Below, in pieces: positions 23,620-35,085 of a stretch of 64,000 nucleotides of DNA; the first letter of the stretch is position 1, and each line of letters opens with the position of its first letter. The notes under the pieces were generated by a model that had not been told where the DNA came from, did not search any database, and saw nothing but the letters and a program-made list of their open reading frames with translations. The position numbers and the translations under genes were made by a program. The DNA comes from Siphonodentalium dalli (lineage: Eukaryota; Mollusca; Scaphopoda; Gadilida; Siphonodentaliidae), in contig CP136065.1 in NCBI GenBank assembly GCA_032622095.1, forward strand, positions 65,215,031 to 65,279,030. The letters run 5' to 3'.

Positions 23620-24188
23620 CCTGGCAAGATCAGATGTGATTGATCATTTAGCGATGACAATATACATGTAGTTGACACACTATACCCGGGTTAAATTAGA
23701 CATGAGCCAAATTTGTAGCAATACGATATTTATTATCCCGATCAGATGATTCTGTTTGAACAATTATGATTGGATGAAAGTCCATGATATAACAATTGGT
23801 TAATCAAGTAAAAGACTACTCAAGTGGAATGAGCGAGAAAGTATATCGAAATAATGAGATTACGACAAAGCATTGACACGCATCGTATGATTTCACTGTT
23901 TGTTCTTAGAAAAGTGGGGACACAACAATCCCTAACTTCTCACCCAACTCCACTTAGTTCTGGAGGAAGTGCAAATTAACTGTTTGATTATCAGGAAATT
24001 GCTACTTTATAACTAGGCTTAAAAAATGGCCACAAAAGGCATCATGCTTAATCCTGAAGCGTAGACAGTTCTGCAGAAGTCACGAAGGATAACATGATAC
24101 TTCCGCTGAATGAGGAAACCAATGCATAGTGTCTGACACAAGATACCAGTGAACCAGACAGATAACTCTGCTCACTAAAAGCATGTCT

Positions 24189-26618
24189 TAATTATACTTC
24201 CATGTGTTAACATGGAAGTATATTGTAATTCTTCTGGCTTTTATTATTTTTTTTCCTTTTTTTTTCTTCTTATTATTCCAATAACACCCCTTAATCTCGA
24301 GAACGACTGATCCGATTCACTTGCAGTTTTTTTCTTCAGTATAAAACCTTGGAAGATCTCGCTAAATGGCCTATTGCGAATTTCGTCCGACCTTGACCTT
24401 CGGAGTTATCGCCATTTTGTTGATACTTGGGGGGTTTTCGCTACACAAAAGTAACTTGCAAAATCGATGTTTGAATTCTTATATCGTCGAAACGGCTTGA
24501 CCGATTGATTTGAAATTTGGTACCTGCATAGCCATGGAGTATACGAAGTCGATGTACTAATAGGGAATTTCGTCTGACCTTGACCTCTGGAAATAACGCT
24601 CTTTATCTGTTTTATTGTTGTTCCAGTATCTCCTCCGAAACGGCTTGAGATATCGAGTTCGGACCTTTTTCATTATTTGTGCATTTATGTGTGTTATGTA
24701 CCGCCGAAAAATGATAGGGTTCTCACTTCCGGTTTAAAAGTTCGCTACGGGTCGAAGAGTAAAACAACGCTCTTTATATGAAATCCAGAAGGGCTTGAGA
24801 TATCGAGTTGGGACTTTTTGCATGATGTGCAGCAAATTTGGTGGACATCATCACTAGCTGCCGCTGATCACTATGCCACTTAATTTTTTTAAATCGGACT
24901 TAAACTTCTAGAGTTATGGTTGCTTGAAAACCAGATTTTTATGGGGGTTTTGCACCCCTAAAATGCCATGCAAAATTGCAAAATCGATGTTTGATTTCTC
25001 TTGTCGTAGAAACGGCTCAGCCAATTGATTTGAAATTTCACACCTGCATAGTCATTGAGTATACACAGTCGATGCACAAATAGGAATTTCGTGTGACCTT
25101 GACCTTTGGAAACAACGCTCTTTATCTACCGGTATTTTATCGTTGTTCCAGTATCTCCTCCGAAACGGCTTGAGATATCGAGTTCGGACTTTTTTCATTA
25201 TTTGCGCATTTATGTGTGTTATGTACCACCGAAAAATGATAGGGTTCGCACTTCCGGTTTAAAAGTTCGCTTCTGGTCGAAGGATAAAACAACGCTCTTT
25301 ATATGCAATCCAGAGGGGCTTGAGATATCGAGTTGGGACTTTTTGCATGATGTGCAGCAAACTCTGCGCTCTCTATTGATATATATAGTTAATGGATTTC
25401 ACTTCCGGTTTGGGAGAACGGGCGTGTGGGTATGTATCTCAAAAACTATTTTGGCGCAGATTTTAATGAAATTTGGTATACATCATCACTAGCTGCCGTC
25501 GATCACTATGCCACTTGAATTTTTAAAATCGGATCTAACCTTCTAGAGTTATGGCTGCTTGAAAACCAGATTTTTATGGGTTTTTTTTGCGCTTTGATTT
25601 CTCTTGTCGTAGAAACGGCTCAGCCAATTGATTTGAAATTTCACACCTGCATAGTCATTGAGTATACACAGTCGATGCACAAATAGGGAATTTCGTTTGA
25701 CCTTGACCTTTGGAAAGAACGCTCTTTATCTGTTTTACTGTTGTTCCAGTATCTCCTCCGAAACGGCTTGAGATATCGAGTTCGGACCTTTTTCATTATT
25801 TGCGCATTTGTGTGTGTTATGTACCACTGAAAAATGATAGGGTTCGCACTTCCGGGCTTGGGCCTCACCTCATACCAACGTCTAAGATAAACAGAATTGG
25901 TATATTGCAAGCCTGTACATTTTTTTGGAGCGCAGTCTCCTTGCACAATAATCATGGATATTGACACAGCCGATAATCCACATTATGGGTGTCCAGACAC
26001 CAAGTCTTATCAAACAGATTCGGGCGTACTCCTTTGTCACAGCAGGGCACTGTCCGATTAGATTGCGCCTACACATATGGCGTCGATATACTATGTACTA
26101 CCTATATACGAGCGACTGCGTCGCATAAGATACTATGGGTGGAGGAATGTGGTGGTGGGGGCGGGTACTACCTATATACGAGCGCCTGCGGTGCATATGA
26201 TACTATGGGTGGCGGGTGGTACATATATACGAGCGCCTGCGGCGCATAAGATACTATAGGTGGCGGGATGGGATGATGGGTGGGTACTACCTAAATACGA
26301 GCGCATAAGATACTATGCGTGGCGGGATGGGATAGTGGGTGAGTACTACCTATTTATAATACATTTTACTGATTTCACTTCCGTTTTGGGAGCACGGGCG
26401 TGTTGGTATGTATCTAAAATTGTTTTGGCGCAGATTTTGATGGAAGTTGGTGGATAGAATCTGTGGTTGCCGAGTATTACTATGAGCTAGCTACAGAGCT
26501 ACAGCTACCGATATGTGTCTTCTGAAAACTGACGATTTATTACGTGACACAATTTCCGTCATTGGCGAACATGGAAGTATCGAAATTGCAGTGCAATTTC
26601 AGTTTCATTCTAGTTGTA
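24189..26618. mobile_element. ~2.4-kb element with CATGGAAGTAT ends and internal long repeats
   Basis: The ends are fixed by unit U, which is interrupted here. The left end has the hairpin ATACTTCCATG...CATGGAAGTAT (24193-24220) and CATGGAAGTAT recurs near the right end (26570). Inside, a ~500-600-bp block starts at about 24480, 25005 and 25608; it contains GAAACGGCTTGAGATATCGA, TTTCGTCTGACCTTGACCT and GTTATGTACCGCCGAAAAAT. No transposase recognised; frames at 25106-25492 and 25710-25964 arise from the repeats. Confidence 0.7.
26090..26355 (+). repeat. Minisatellite of ~60-70-bp units
   Basis: Four to five units of the form TACTACCTATATACGAGCG, CCTGCGGCGCATAAGATACT, then GGGTGGCGGGATGGGATG. 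G-rich, lying near the right end of the 24.2-26.6 kb element. Confidence 0.85.
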
Positions 26619-27115
26619 TTTTATTATTGCAGAGTGCTGCCATACTCAGGTGCCTTAACACTTCACACTTAACCTGGGTGAGATCAGATATGATTGATCG
26701 TTTAGGGATAACAATTGAGTCGTCACACTATAATAAAGTTAATCATGACATGCGCTAAATTTGTAGCAATACAATATTTATTTTCCCAATCAGATGATTA
26801 TTACTGACCAATGGTAATTCAATCAAAGTCAATATAACAAATGGTAAATCAAGAAAAGGTCTACTCAAGTGAAACGAGTGAGATAGTGTATTGAAATAAT
26901 ATGATTACAACAAAGCATTGACACGTATCATATCATTTCGCTGTGTGTTTTTCGAAAATTGGGGATATAACAATCCCTATGTTCTCACCCAACTCTCATT
27001 ATCAGGAAATTGTTACTATTTATAACCAGTCCTAAAAGACTGCTATATAATTAGAACGGAGGTGTGATGTGTAAGTATTAAGAAGCATAACAAGTTCTGC
27101 AGAAATCACAAAAAG
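26619..27115. repeat. Last copy of unit U
   Basis: Continues the unit interrupted at 24188, from GTGCTGCCATACTCAGGTGC to AGTTCTGCAGAAATCAC. More diverged than the others. Confidence 0.7.
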
Positions 27116-27247
27116 TACAGTAATGCCCTAAACAATCAGTGAGAGCTTTCCGATGAATGGCAACAAGCCATATTTCCAACTAAATCCTGAAAAATTACCC
27201 ATAATTCTGCTGTGGTTAAGGAGTCGATTATTTAGGGAATTACTGTA
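27116..27247. mobile_element. Family C Tc1/mariner-type MITE, nearly half-size
   Basis: TACAGTAATGCCCTAAAC at left and GGGAATTACTGTA at right, with essentially one full arm (CTTTCCGATGAATGGCAACA ... CTGTGGTTAAGGAGTCGATT). The left arm is reduced to about 20 bases. Confidence 0.8.
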
Positions 27248-28240
27248 TGTTTGATTGTTTTGCGATAACAATTGAGGCATCAAACTATACCTGGATGAAA
27301 CTTGAAACAACGATTTTTCATTATTTTTTGGAAAATTTAGAAAATAACTTTTCCCCTAAAAAAATCAAATTTAAAGATGGGCGTCTATTATAAACAAGTC
27401 ATCTTTGTTAAGCGGCCTAAATTATGAAATTCTAGACAGCACGAGAAAAAGCAATCTTCATCTGAGACTGCTGTCATATAAACAAGTCTGACATCTATAT
27501 ATCACAATACAAAGGGACATAATCCATGACTGATTATTGCAGCCCTTGTTTGCCGTAGTCCGGCCTGTCGATTGCTCAGGTAGTGGAACACAAATGAATG
27601 GCAGTAGAAAGCCCTGAACATTACGCCGTTTATTCACTGTGCCGGATATAATTATTATCGTGGGCCGTTGTGCTTTACCTATATTGATTTAGTCGAAGGT
27701 TCATGAATTATCTTAGCTATAATATTCCCATCAGCACTTTTTGAAATCGTCATTATGGATATGGACCATTTTATGCATTAGGAACAGTCATTAATTGTGA
27801 ATGATGTATTCCCGAGTGAGGACCTTCAATACAAAGGGTAAATTCCAGCAGCGTTTGACGACAAACAGGTGATAAATAATGCCTGAAGTCATGCACTCCT
27901 GTTATCCTTTGAACCCAGGCTTCTCCAGTGACACATATATACATGTAGTGGCCTGGGTTATGACAGACTTGAATTGACTCTAACTGTTATGTCACATACA
28001 GTCCTCTTGCAGCTGCAGAACCCATGTGTGACCCTGGTGGTGGTGGTGGTGGGGGGGGGGGGGGGTACATGACATCTGCACCACCCCTCTGGTTCCACCA
28101 CACCACTTACCACAGTTCTCAGTGAACTCTATGTAAGAATATCTACAGACCTCTTCCAGCCAAGGAGTATAAACAATCAGACTCACTTTTTTTCTTCCTT
28201 CCACACTGAAGTCATCATTATCAATTTAGACACAATAGAA
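27248..28240. other. Unique DNA with a G-tract
   Basis: No gene recognised. GGTGGTGGTGGTGG followed by about 14 G at 28036-28064. Confidence 0.4.
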
Positions 28241-28279
28241 TTGGGTTAGTTACATTGCTAGAAGGGTTTAATACAAAGT

Positions 28280-28700
28280 CATAACTCACAAAGAAATACT
28301 CACATATCTCCAGGTGTGGGTGGGAGGGAGTACATGTATAATGTCTCGAGAGTTATTTAAGGAAAATAAGCAGCAGATTATTCTCATTAATTGGGAGTAT
28401 TTATATCAAATACGCCTGATAACGATTCCACTGTAATCAGCAAATAAACCACACCATTAATCAGGGACCAGCTTAGAAGTTAGAGGGCTTGATAATGGCA
28501 CCCTATCCCATTGCTCACAATTTAACTGATGTACTATAAACAAAGAAATACTGACATATCTCAGATTGTTGGTGAGAGAAAGAAAGCATGATGTCTGGGA
28601 GTTATTTCAGGAAAGATGCAAAATAAAGCATCATATGATTCTAATTAATTGGGAGTATTTATAGCAAACAAGGCTGATAACCTTTCCGCTGAATGAACTG
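28280..28700. repeat. Imperfect tandem duplication of ~150 bp
   Basis: AATACTCACATATCTC ... TTAATTGGGAGTATTTATA at about 28293-28430 recurs at 28545-28690 with many substitutions. Confidence 0.65.
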
Positions 28701-28919
28701 TTTATACACAGTACGACATAGTCATTGAGGAGTAGTTCCCTCAGGAAATGTTCGGATAATACCTTCAGCATTGGTCTTTTCTTGATCTTATTATCTAAAC
28801 ATTTCCCACCAATGTGTATCAATCATTCTGCTCTTGTGTTATCCATTTTTCTGTGTGTGTCTGCTTTTATTACCTTGACATCCTTCCAAATGAATAGACT
28901 TCTCCAATGCATACTTTTT
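28700..28919. repeat. Decayed family D (piggyBac-like) sequence
   Basis: Shares AATGTTCGGATAATA and CCAAATGAATAGACT-like blocks with the family D MITE at 57714-57959. Similar remnants occur at about 51170-51330, 52430-52520 and 58490-58570. Confidence 0.4.
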
Positions 28920-29256
28920 TTAACCTCTTCGCTGCTAAATGACGTTATGACGTCGTGTGCTGGGCTGTTGACGTTATTGGCATTTTCCAATGGGAAAATA
29001 TAGCGGGAATGTCAAAATAACCATAAAAGTGACTCAGCTGAAAGGCTATTATCGTTCACAATCGTGGAACATCATACACTGTTTGAAACGTCGAGATACA
29101 GTTATTCCGATGCACTAATATCTGAGTTCCATTTATATATAATGGCCTACTTCTAGTGTGCTGAAGTAGGTCCGTAGTACCTACGGACCATATAGCACAC
29201 AGCGTGCACTTTTACGTCCGTAATAGATACGGACGTCATAGCAGCGAAGGGGTTAA
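28920..29256. mobile_element. piggyBac-type MITE (CCTCTTCGCTGCTA ends)
   Basis: TTAA at 28920-28923 and 29253-29256, ends CCTCTTCGCTGCTA and TAGCAGCGAAGGGG. Interior includes ATGACGTTATGACGTCGTG and an inverted ACGTCCGTAATAGATACGGACG hairpin near 29213. Unrelated internally to family B. Confidence 0.85.
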
Positions 29257-29635
29257 TGAGTGGAAGAATCCATAGAGCATAGAAAGGAACAATCAAGCAA
29301 TCACAACAGACTGGCATAACAACACCAAAATACTGGTGCAATACAAATTCTAATGCCCATTGAAACCAGAACTGTCCACTGTAACTAGATCATGCCATGG
29401 ATCTCAACTCTGGCTACGCCTGTAGAGATCATACTCCACCCGTTAAGGATCAGGGAACCTAACTTGACATGACCAGTACCACATGGTTACTATCAGAATA
29501 GGCAACTTGAAATTATTTGCTGCAAAATATGTAATTTTTTTAGAAGCAATAATAATATTTTTTTATTTAATTACCTTATCAAAAGATGACTATAAACTCT
29601 AGAGCGAAAAACCTGAATAAAACATTTTGACATTA
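29257..29635. other. No recognisable feature
   Basis: AT-rich DNA; nothing supported. Confidence 0.35.
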
Positions 29636-29762
29636 TACAGACCATTTCCCTCAGTCATGGGGGACATTGGGGGTAGATGTATAATAAGGTTATATCTGCT
29701 TGGACAGATGGACGGACAGACGGTATACCCACCAATTCCTTCAGTCATAGGTGTATAATAAG
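29636..29762 (+). repeat. Helentron-like tail repeats, left part
   Basis: Two ~60-bp units with CCATTTCCCTCAGTCATGGG, GTATAATAAGG and GGACAGACGG. The same repeats resume at 31441, so the intervening module was probably inserted into this array. Confidence 0.6.
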
Positions 29763-30984
29763 TTTTTATTATGTCAGCTTTTGTGATTAGACAATCAGCG
29801 TCGATAAATAGTGACGGTATGTGAAACCATATTAGGTCAGTGACCCCATATGAAATCAATATTAGGTGCTTATCCACCATCTTGTTTTTCAGAAACTCTG
29901 TCAGCTTGGAGATATTTTTGGTGTATTTTGGTGCCAAGAAAGGGGATATCTGTTGGAAATCATTTTCTGCGAATTTAAAGACATATTACCAGTACCAAAA
30001 CCTGCATGTGATATGTTTGAAGACTCATAAATTATCTATCAAACTCAACAAGTTGTCCTACATATAGTGATCAGGCATTGACTCAATGCGTTGATGTTTA
30101 ATGCCCATGGCGCGTCACTGTGACGTTACATAAGTTAATGGCCATAGACGACACATTTCATTTTAAACTTACCAAATTACAGGGCTCAAAATACATTTCA
30201 TTTTGCAAGAATCAAATGCCGAATCAAGTTAGTCATAAAGCACAGAAAATGGGAAAGTTTCGCGAGAATCATTACGAGAATCGATTCGGTGATTCTCGTC
30301 GAATATTAAGGCCTGAATTAAAATATATTACAGCGACGATCAATTAAAGTAATATGCTGGAGTTTGTCCATGGCCTCGCCTAATATTGATCTCACGTCGC
30401 TTCACATGCAACCATATCCGACCACAAAGCGTCCCGTAACTTATATTATTATGTCAGCTCTTGCAATTAGCCAATCAGCGTCGATATATAGTGACGGTAT
30501 ATGAACCCATATTAGGTCGGTGACCTAATATGAAATCAATATTAGGTGCTTATCCGCCATCTTGTTTTTTCAGAAACTCAGTCGCCTCGGGAATATTTTG
30601 GGTGTATTTTGGCGCCAAGAAATGGGATATCTGTCCGAAATCATTTTCTGTGAATTTAAAGACATAGTACCATGTACCAAAACCTGAATGCGATATATTT
30701 GAGGAATTCTAAAGACTCATAAATTAACTATCAAACTCAACAAGTTGTCCTACTTCTGGTAATTAGCCATTGACTCAATGCGTTGACGTTCAACGTCCAT
30801 GACGCGTCGCTGTGACGTCGTTACATTAGTTAATGGCCATATACGACACATTTATCTTACCAAATTACAATAAATTACAGCGACGATCAATTAAATGGAT
30901 ATGCTGGATTTTATCCACTGACATAACAAAAGGTACACTGTCGCGTGGCATTTACCCCCGACCGTAGTAATTCGGATTAAGCAT

Positions 30985-31285
30985 GGACGGTATCACCATA
31001 CCAAATATCAGCTAAATCTGCCCAGCGGTTGCTGAACAATAATGCAAAATGTTTGTACGGACGGACAAAATTGAATTTTCTAAGTAAATAAAGGGCCATA
31101 ACTCTGGTGAAAATGGGTGGACGAAACCCGTGCTATGCATGTGGCTGTTCCCCCATGCTGCTCTATCACCATACCAAATATCAGCTAAATCTGCCCAGCT
31201 GTTGCTGAACAATAATGCAAAATGTTTGTACGGACGGACAGAGACGTCGACTATATACCCGCCGACTTCAAGTTGGGGGCATAAT
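30985..31285 (+). repeat. Helentron-like core units and 3' end inside family E
   Basis: TATCACCATACCAAATATCA recurs at 30991 and 31164 (period about 173). GGGCCATAACTCTGGTG lies between, followed by GACGGACAGA and the hairpin-like GCCGACTTCAAGTTGGGGGC at 31261-31280 and GCATAATAA. Confidence 0.6.
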
Positions 31286-31289
31286 AAAT

Positions 31290-31437
31290 ACGTTACGGGA
31301 CGCTTAGTGGTCGGATATGGTGTCATGTGAAGCTCAGTGAGATCAATATTAGGCTCGGCCTACGGCCTCGCCTAATATTGATCTCACTTCGCCTCACATG
31401 ACACCATATCCGACCACTATTAAAGCGTCCCGTAACT
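31290..31437. repeat. ~148-bp near-perfect palindrome
   Basis: The left arm ACGTTACGGGACGCTTAGTG ... GTGAGATCAATATTAGGC pairs with GCCTAATATTGATCTCAC ... GCGTCCCGTAAC. The centre is a short CTCGGCCTACG loop. It forms the right terminus of family E; a single arm is present at 30372-30442. Confidence 0.85.
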
Positions 31438-31441
31438 TATA

Positions 31442-31640
31442 ATATCTGCTCAGACGGATGGATGGACAGACAAACAGAATATCCACCATTTCCTTCAATC
31501 ATGGGGGACATTGGGGGTAGATTTATAATAAGGTTATATCTGCCTGGAGAGACGGATGGACAGATGGTATACCCACCATTTCCTTCTGTCATGGGTGTAT
31601 AATAAGGTTATATCTGCCCAGACGTTCGGACAAATGAGGG
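31442..31640 (+). repeat. Helentron-like tail repeats, right part
   Basis: Three more units with TATATCTGCC, GATGGACAGA and CATTTCCTTCTGTCATGGG, continuing the array broken at 29763. Confidence 0.6.
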
Positions 31641-31678
31641 ATGGCTAGACAGACGGAACCCTCGATTATATACAATAC

Positions 31679-31740
31679 ACCTAAATTCACCCTCTGGGGA
31701 CCTCATTCTGCAAATGTCAGATGCACTAAATCCAGGCCTG
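31679..31740. mobile_element. Family A fragment
   Basis: Only the right end: AAATTCACCCTCTGGGGACC to AATCCAGGCCTG. Confidence 0.7.
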
Positions 31741-32090
31741 AACTAGACCTTTATAGCCAGCGTTCCATATTAAATTATTCCCAGGCTTGCAGATATACAC
31801 AATGTGCTAATAAGTCAGAGGGGCATGCTAGAGTTGGTTGTGTAATTCCATATCCTGTACGTTTATGCTCTCTGCAGACTACATAATGCAGGAAGGAGGA
31901 GAAATTATCTACACCTGACAGGTAATTAATTGGAGGTAGTGGTATCAAAGAGAACACTGCAGGACAGGTGTGGTGTCATGGTGCATGTGTAACTATTTAA
32001 CAGGTAATCTTCAGCAGCTCAATTACAAGATGAGAACCTCGTTTGACTTATTGGGATGTTATCATCGTTTGTTTGTTTGTTTAATTAGGG
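31741..32090. other. No recognisable feature
   Basis: Nothing supported; short frames only. Confidence 0.35.
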
Positions 32091-32131
32091 TTAACCCTTT
32101 CTATACTAAATGGAATCTCACACCCAGTATG

Positions 32132-32247
32132 TACAGTAATGCCCTAAATAATCGACTCCTTAACCACAGTAGAATTACGAGTAATTTTTCAGGATTTAGT
32201 TGGAAATATGGCTTGTTGCCATTCACTGGAAAGCTCTCAGTGAGAGT
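32132..32247. mobile_element. Family C single arm
   Basis: TACAGTAATGCCCTAAAT through CATTCACTGGAAAGCTCTCA, then stops at the palindrome centre. TAAATGGAATCTCACACCCA on the left and AAATGGAATATCGCACCCAG on the right form a ~25-bp direct repeat around it. Confidence 0.8.
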
Positions 32248-32295
32248 AAATGGAATATCGCACCCAGGAAATATACACAAAATTATACGAGTGTG

Positions 32296-32430
32296 TTAAC
32301 CCTTTCATAACGGGAGTTGTGCTGGTGCAGCATTATAAAGATCCTGTGCCAGTGCATTCTCTTATATACCAGTATGCGAGTCTCTCACAGGGAGCCTTGC
32401 TTATAAATAAGAGAATACACTGGATTGCAA
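32296..32430. mobile_element. Family B TTAA MITE, truncated
   Basis: Left end TTAACCCTTTCATAACGGG and one hairpin (GTGCATTCTCTTATATACC to AAGAGAATACACTGG). The right terminus is not found. Confidence 0.65.
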
Positions 32431-33175
32431 ATATATTTTTTTTGTTGCATTTTCCTAAAATGAAAATTTTATTTTTACACGTAGTCTCCAGAAATTGTTC
32501 GCAATCATTTGGCTGCAAAATTGCAAAGACCAAAGCAAGGGTAGGTCATAATGAAGACATCATGTCACCATGTGATTCAGCGATACATCTGATAATTCTG
32601 CATTTCTTCAGGCAGTCTGGCTGGAGCTAGCTACTGCCATATGAACACCTGGACTGGAGGCTCTGGAGCATCCCAACTAGGTTTGCCAGGCCAGTCACAT
32701 AAACAGCACCTCAGTACAGGACAACCTACACATGGTGGCCACACACTGGGCTACCACTGTGAATCAATTCTAAGTAAGACAGCTGCAGTTGTCAAGGAGA
32801 AAAAGTGAATCATCTTTGCAGAGTATCATATAATACAAACACCACAGGATAGGGTAGTGCAGAAAACAAAATCCAATATTCCTCCCCCTGCCACCCTCAA
32901 ACAGGGGATAAACATGTTACCAGCGGTGATTAGACTTGTTTACTTTGAAAATCAGGAATAGGGAGATTCACTTTCATAAAGAGGGAGATTTTTTACCAAA
33001 ATTAAGGGTTATTTTTTCTTTGATGGTAAAACATGACCTATCTTAGTATAGAAAGGAATTTATGGACTAATTAAGTACCGTACTATGAATAAAGAATAAG
33101 TTATTATCATTTGATATCTAATTACAGAAAATAATAAGAGCATCGCTAGGGCGTAGCAAAATACGCCCATGGTAA
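32431..33175. other. No gene recognised
   Basis: Mixed unique DNA. ATCTTAGTATAGAAAGGAAT at 33041 is a lone family D-like end. Confidence 0.35.
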
Positions 33176-33179
33176 TTTC

Positions 33180-33540
33180 AAAAATGGGCCATAACTCTGG
33201 TGAAAATTGGTGGGCTGAACCATATTCGAACTTGACCTGTATTTTGTGCTAGTAAACTCGCATACCAAATTTCATTCCATTCAGTCCAAACATACTAAAG
33301 TTATCAATGGGAAAATGAAAATTCCAACAAAAAGGGTCGTAACTCTGGTGAAAAATTGTGGGCAGAATCCGAATTTGAACTTCGCCTGTATTTTGTGATA
33401 GTAAACCCACATACCAAATTGAATTCCATTTAGTTCAGACTGACTAAAGTTATCATCTGGAAACGAAAAAGCGAATGGACGAACACACAAGCGGACAACC
33501 GGACAGGACAGACCAATTACATAATACGTCCCATTTTTTT
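33180..33540 (+). repeat. Helentron-like core repeats, two units
   Basis: GGGCCATAACTCTGGTGAAA (33186) and GGGTCGTAACTCTGGTGAAA (33339), period about 154, each followed by CGCATACCAAATT or CACATACCAAATT. It finishes with GGACAACCGGACAGGACAGA and CATAATACGTCCC. Confidence 0.65.
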
Positions 33541-33829
33541 TTTAAACTAGAGCATAAAAATGTTTGAAGTCGTTGACAAATGTGTACGTAAAACCATAAT
33601 GATGGAGATGGGATCAGTAGCAAGGCAGCCAAGGCTACATTTTATGTTCTAATCAAGGGCAGACCAGCACTGAGCAGGGAGTCTATTCACCAGCTAAGTC
33701 TATTGGGAGATCAATTTAATCTGTTATTGACACTATCTATGTGCTCTGTTGGAGTAATTTGCCACAAACCATATAAAGGGAAGTGAATTATAGAAGACAG
33801 GTAAATCCCCATGTTGTTACTGGTATCTT
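33541..33829. other. Spacer before the small ORF
   Basis: No feature seen. Confidence 0.3.
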
Positions 33830-34039
33830 ATGACCACAAGCTATTATTATAGGGCTGTAGGCAAATTATTGACTCAAATAGGCCTAAAGAGATTACCAAT
33901 TGATATTGCTTATAACTATATGAATGGTGCAAAATCACTCGCATTAACGGGTCTGGATGATGAAGAAATTGAATGGAGTGGAATAAGTCGATATAGAGTC
34001 CACGCACTGAAGAATTTAAGTGTACGGCAGAAATCTTGA
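33830..34039 (+). CDS. Unrecognised small ORF, possible exon or gene relic
   Basis: A 69-codon open frame whose C-terminal half looks protein-like: it is acidic and amphipathic, with the stretch LALTGLDDEEIEWSGIS followed by RYRVHALKNL. The spacing loosely recalls a SAM-domain C-terminal helix pair, or the last helices of a tyrosine recombinase, but neither is convincing. An acceptor-like TAG precedes the best part, so it could be an exon that starts inside the ORF. It lies outside the obvious MITEs. No function is assigned. Confidence 0.25.
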   Translation: MTTSYYYRAVGKLLTQIGLKRLPIDIAYNYMNGAKSLALTGLDDEEIEWSGISRYRVHALKNLSVRQKS

Positions 34040-34069
34040 GTGTGTTTCTGAAGCTGTAGATTGTCATCT

Positions 34070-34150
34070 TACGAGTGGGGTCTCTCGGAAATCGTCATCT
34101 TACGAGCGTGGTCTCTCGGATATCGTAGGTAACGAGCGCGGTCTTTCGTT
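34070..34150 (+). repeat. Short tandem repeat of ~37-44 bp
   Basis: CTTACGAGTGGGGTCTCTCG and CTTACGAGCGTGGTCTCTCG, then AACGAGCGCGGTCTTTCG: three imperfect units just downstream of the small ORF. Confidence 0.6.
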
Positions 34151-34420
34151 TTCATCAGGTTGTTTCTTATTGATCTAAGTACGTAAGACATGCTACTTAT
34201 CGATTCAAGATGCTTCAGAAACATCCGGTCAGAAGAATATCCTTTCATTTATCTTTAGTTTAACAGGGTCAAGTTAATGTGGAGTTATAATTGATTCTCA
34301 GTGGTGGCCCAGACTGAAGTGGGTTCCGCCCCATTGTAGGATGTTGTGGACTATAATCACCCTGGTTTGAATTACAGTATTTTTCACATTTCTGCCCGAA
34401 TTATACATATTTACAAGGTA

Positions 34421-34633
34421 TACAGTAATGCTCTAATTAATCGACCTCTTAACCACAGCAGAATTATGGGTAACTTTTCAGGATTTAGTTGGAAATATGG
34501 CTTGTTGCCATTCATCGGAAAGCTCTCATGGCTTTCCGATGAATGGCAACAAGCCATATTTCCGACTAAATCCTGAAAAGTTACCCAAAATTCTGCTGTG
34601 GTTAAGAGGTCGATTAATTAGAGCATTATTGTA
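34421..34633. mobile_element. Family C palindromic Tc1/mariner-type MITE, complete
   Basis: 213 bp, TA-flanked, CAGTAATGCTCTAATTAATC to the complementary end. Two arms of about 100 bp pair almost perfectly around a small CATGG centre. No coding capacity. Confidence 0.92.
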
Positions 34634-34639
34634 TTCTGC

Positions 34640-35085
34640 AAAAAACTGGGTCACAACCATTAATATATCATGTAAAATAAATTCAAGCAAAAAGTATCAG
34701 CCCCACTGAAAATTTGTAGCATTTACTAACAGAGGAATAAGTGTATACGAACAACGGTGTCATATTTGATGAACGAGATCGGCTTCACTTTGTCAGAAAA
34801 TTTAAAGTTCAATCGTGAGAAGCAGCCTCTGGAAGGATTTAAATTTAAGATGAGACCTGACTGGCTGGCTGGTTGATTCTAAATAAGCTCAATGGAATGA
34901 AAACGCTGATTGGCAAATCTGCTGGAGATATATCTGTGTCAAATTATAGGAAACAGGGCTTCAATTTACTGTAGGTTTTCAGACACTGATTATCTAGGAA
35001 ATTAATAGTTTCGTAGTAAGAGTGGAAAACTAATAAGACGGATTCTAGACGGAACCAATATCTCAGGGTATGAGGACGAGAGTTG
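34640..35085. other. No recognisable feature
   Basis: Nothing supported. Confidence 0.35.

Larger units (their letters stand above)
22140..24188. repeat. Tandem copies of unit U (~0.5 kb) with nested MITEs
   Basis: The unit contains AGTTCTGCAGAAGTCACGAA, TTCCGCTGAATGAGGAAACC, CTCACTAAAAGCATGTCTTA, GTGCTGCCATACTCAGGTAT and TTGCTACTTTATAACCAG in order. Copies begin near 22150, 23060 and 24065, and continue at 26619-27115 beyond an insertion. Family A (22245) and family B (23240) have inserted into it. Confidence 0.75.
29763..31441. mobile_element. Family E foldback module with duplicated ~400-bp core
   Basis: A core starting ATTATGTCAGCTTTTGTGAT and running to ACACATTTCAT or ACACATTTATC occurs twice (about 29768-30168 and 30452-30865, roughly 85-90% alike). 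The ends are CCATATCCGACCAC...GCGTCCCGTAACTTAT (30410-30442 and 31402-31440). A Helentron-like segment (30990-31285) lies inside. No ORF of note. Confidence 0.55.

Noticed and set aside
25106-25964. Frames with SPPKRLEISSSDFFHYLRI
   Set aside because: The peptide recurs because the ~500-600-bp repeat recurs; it is not a known protein and is interrupted in the other repeat copy.
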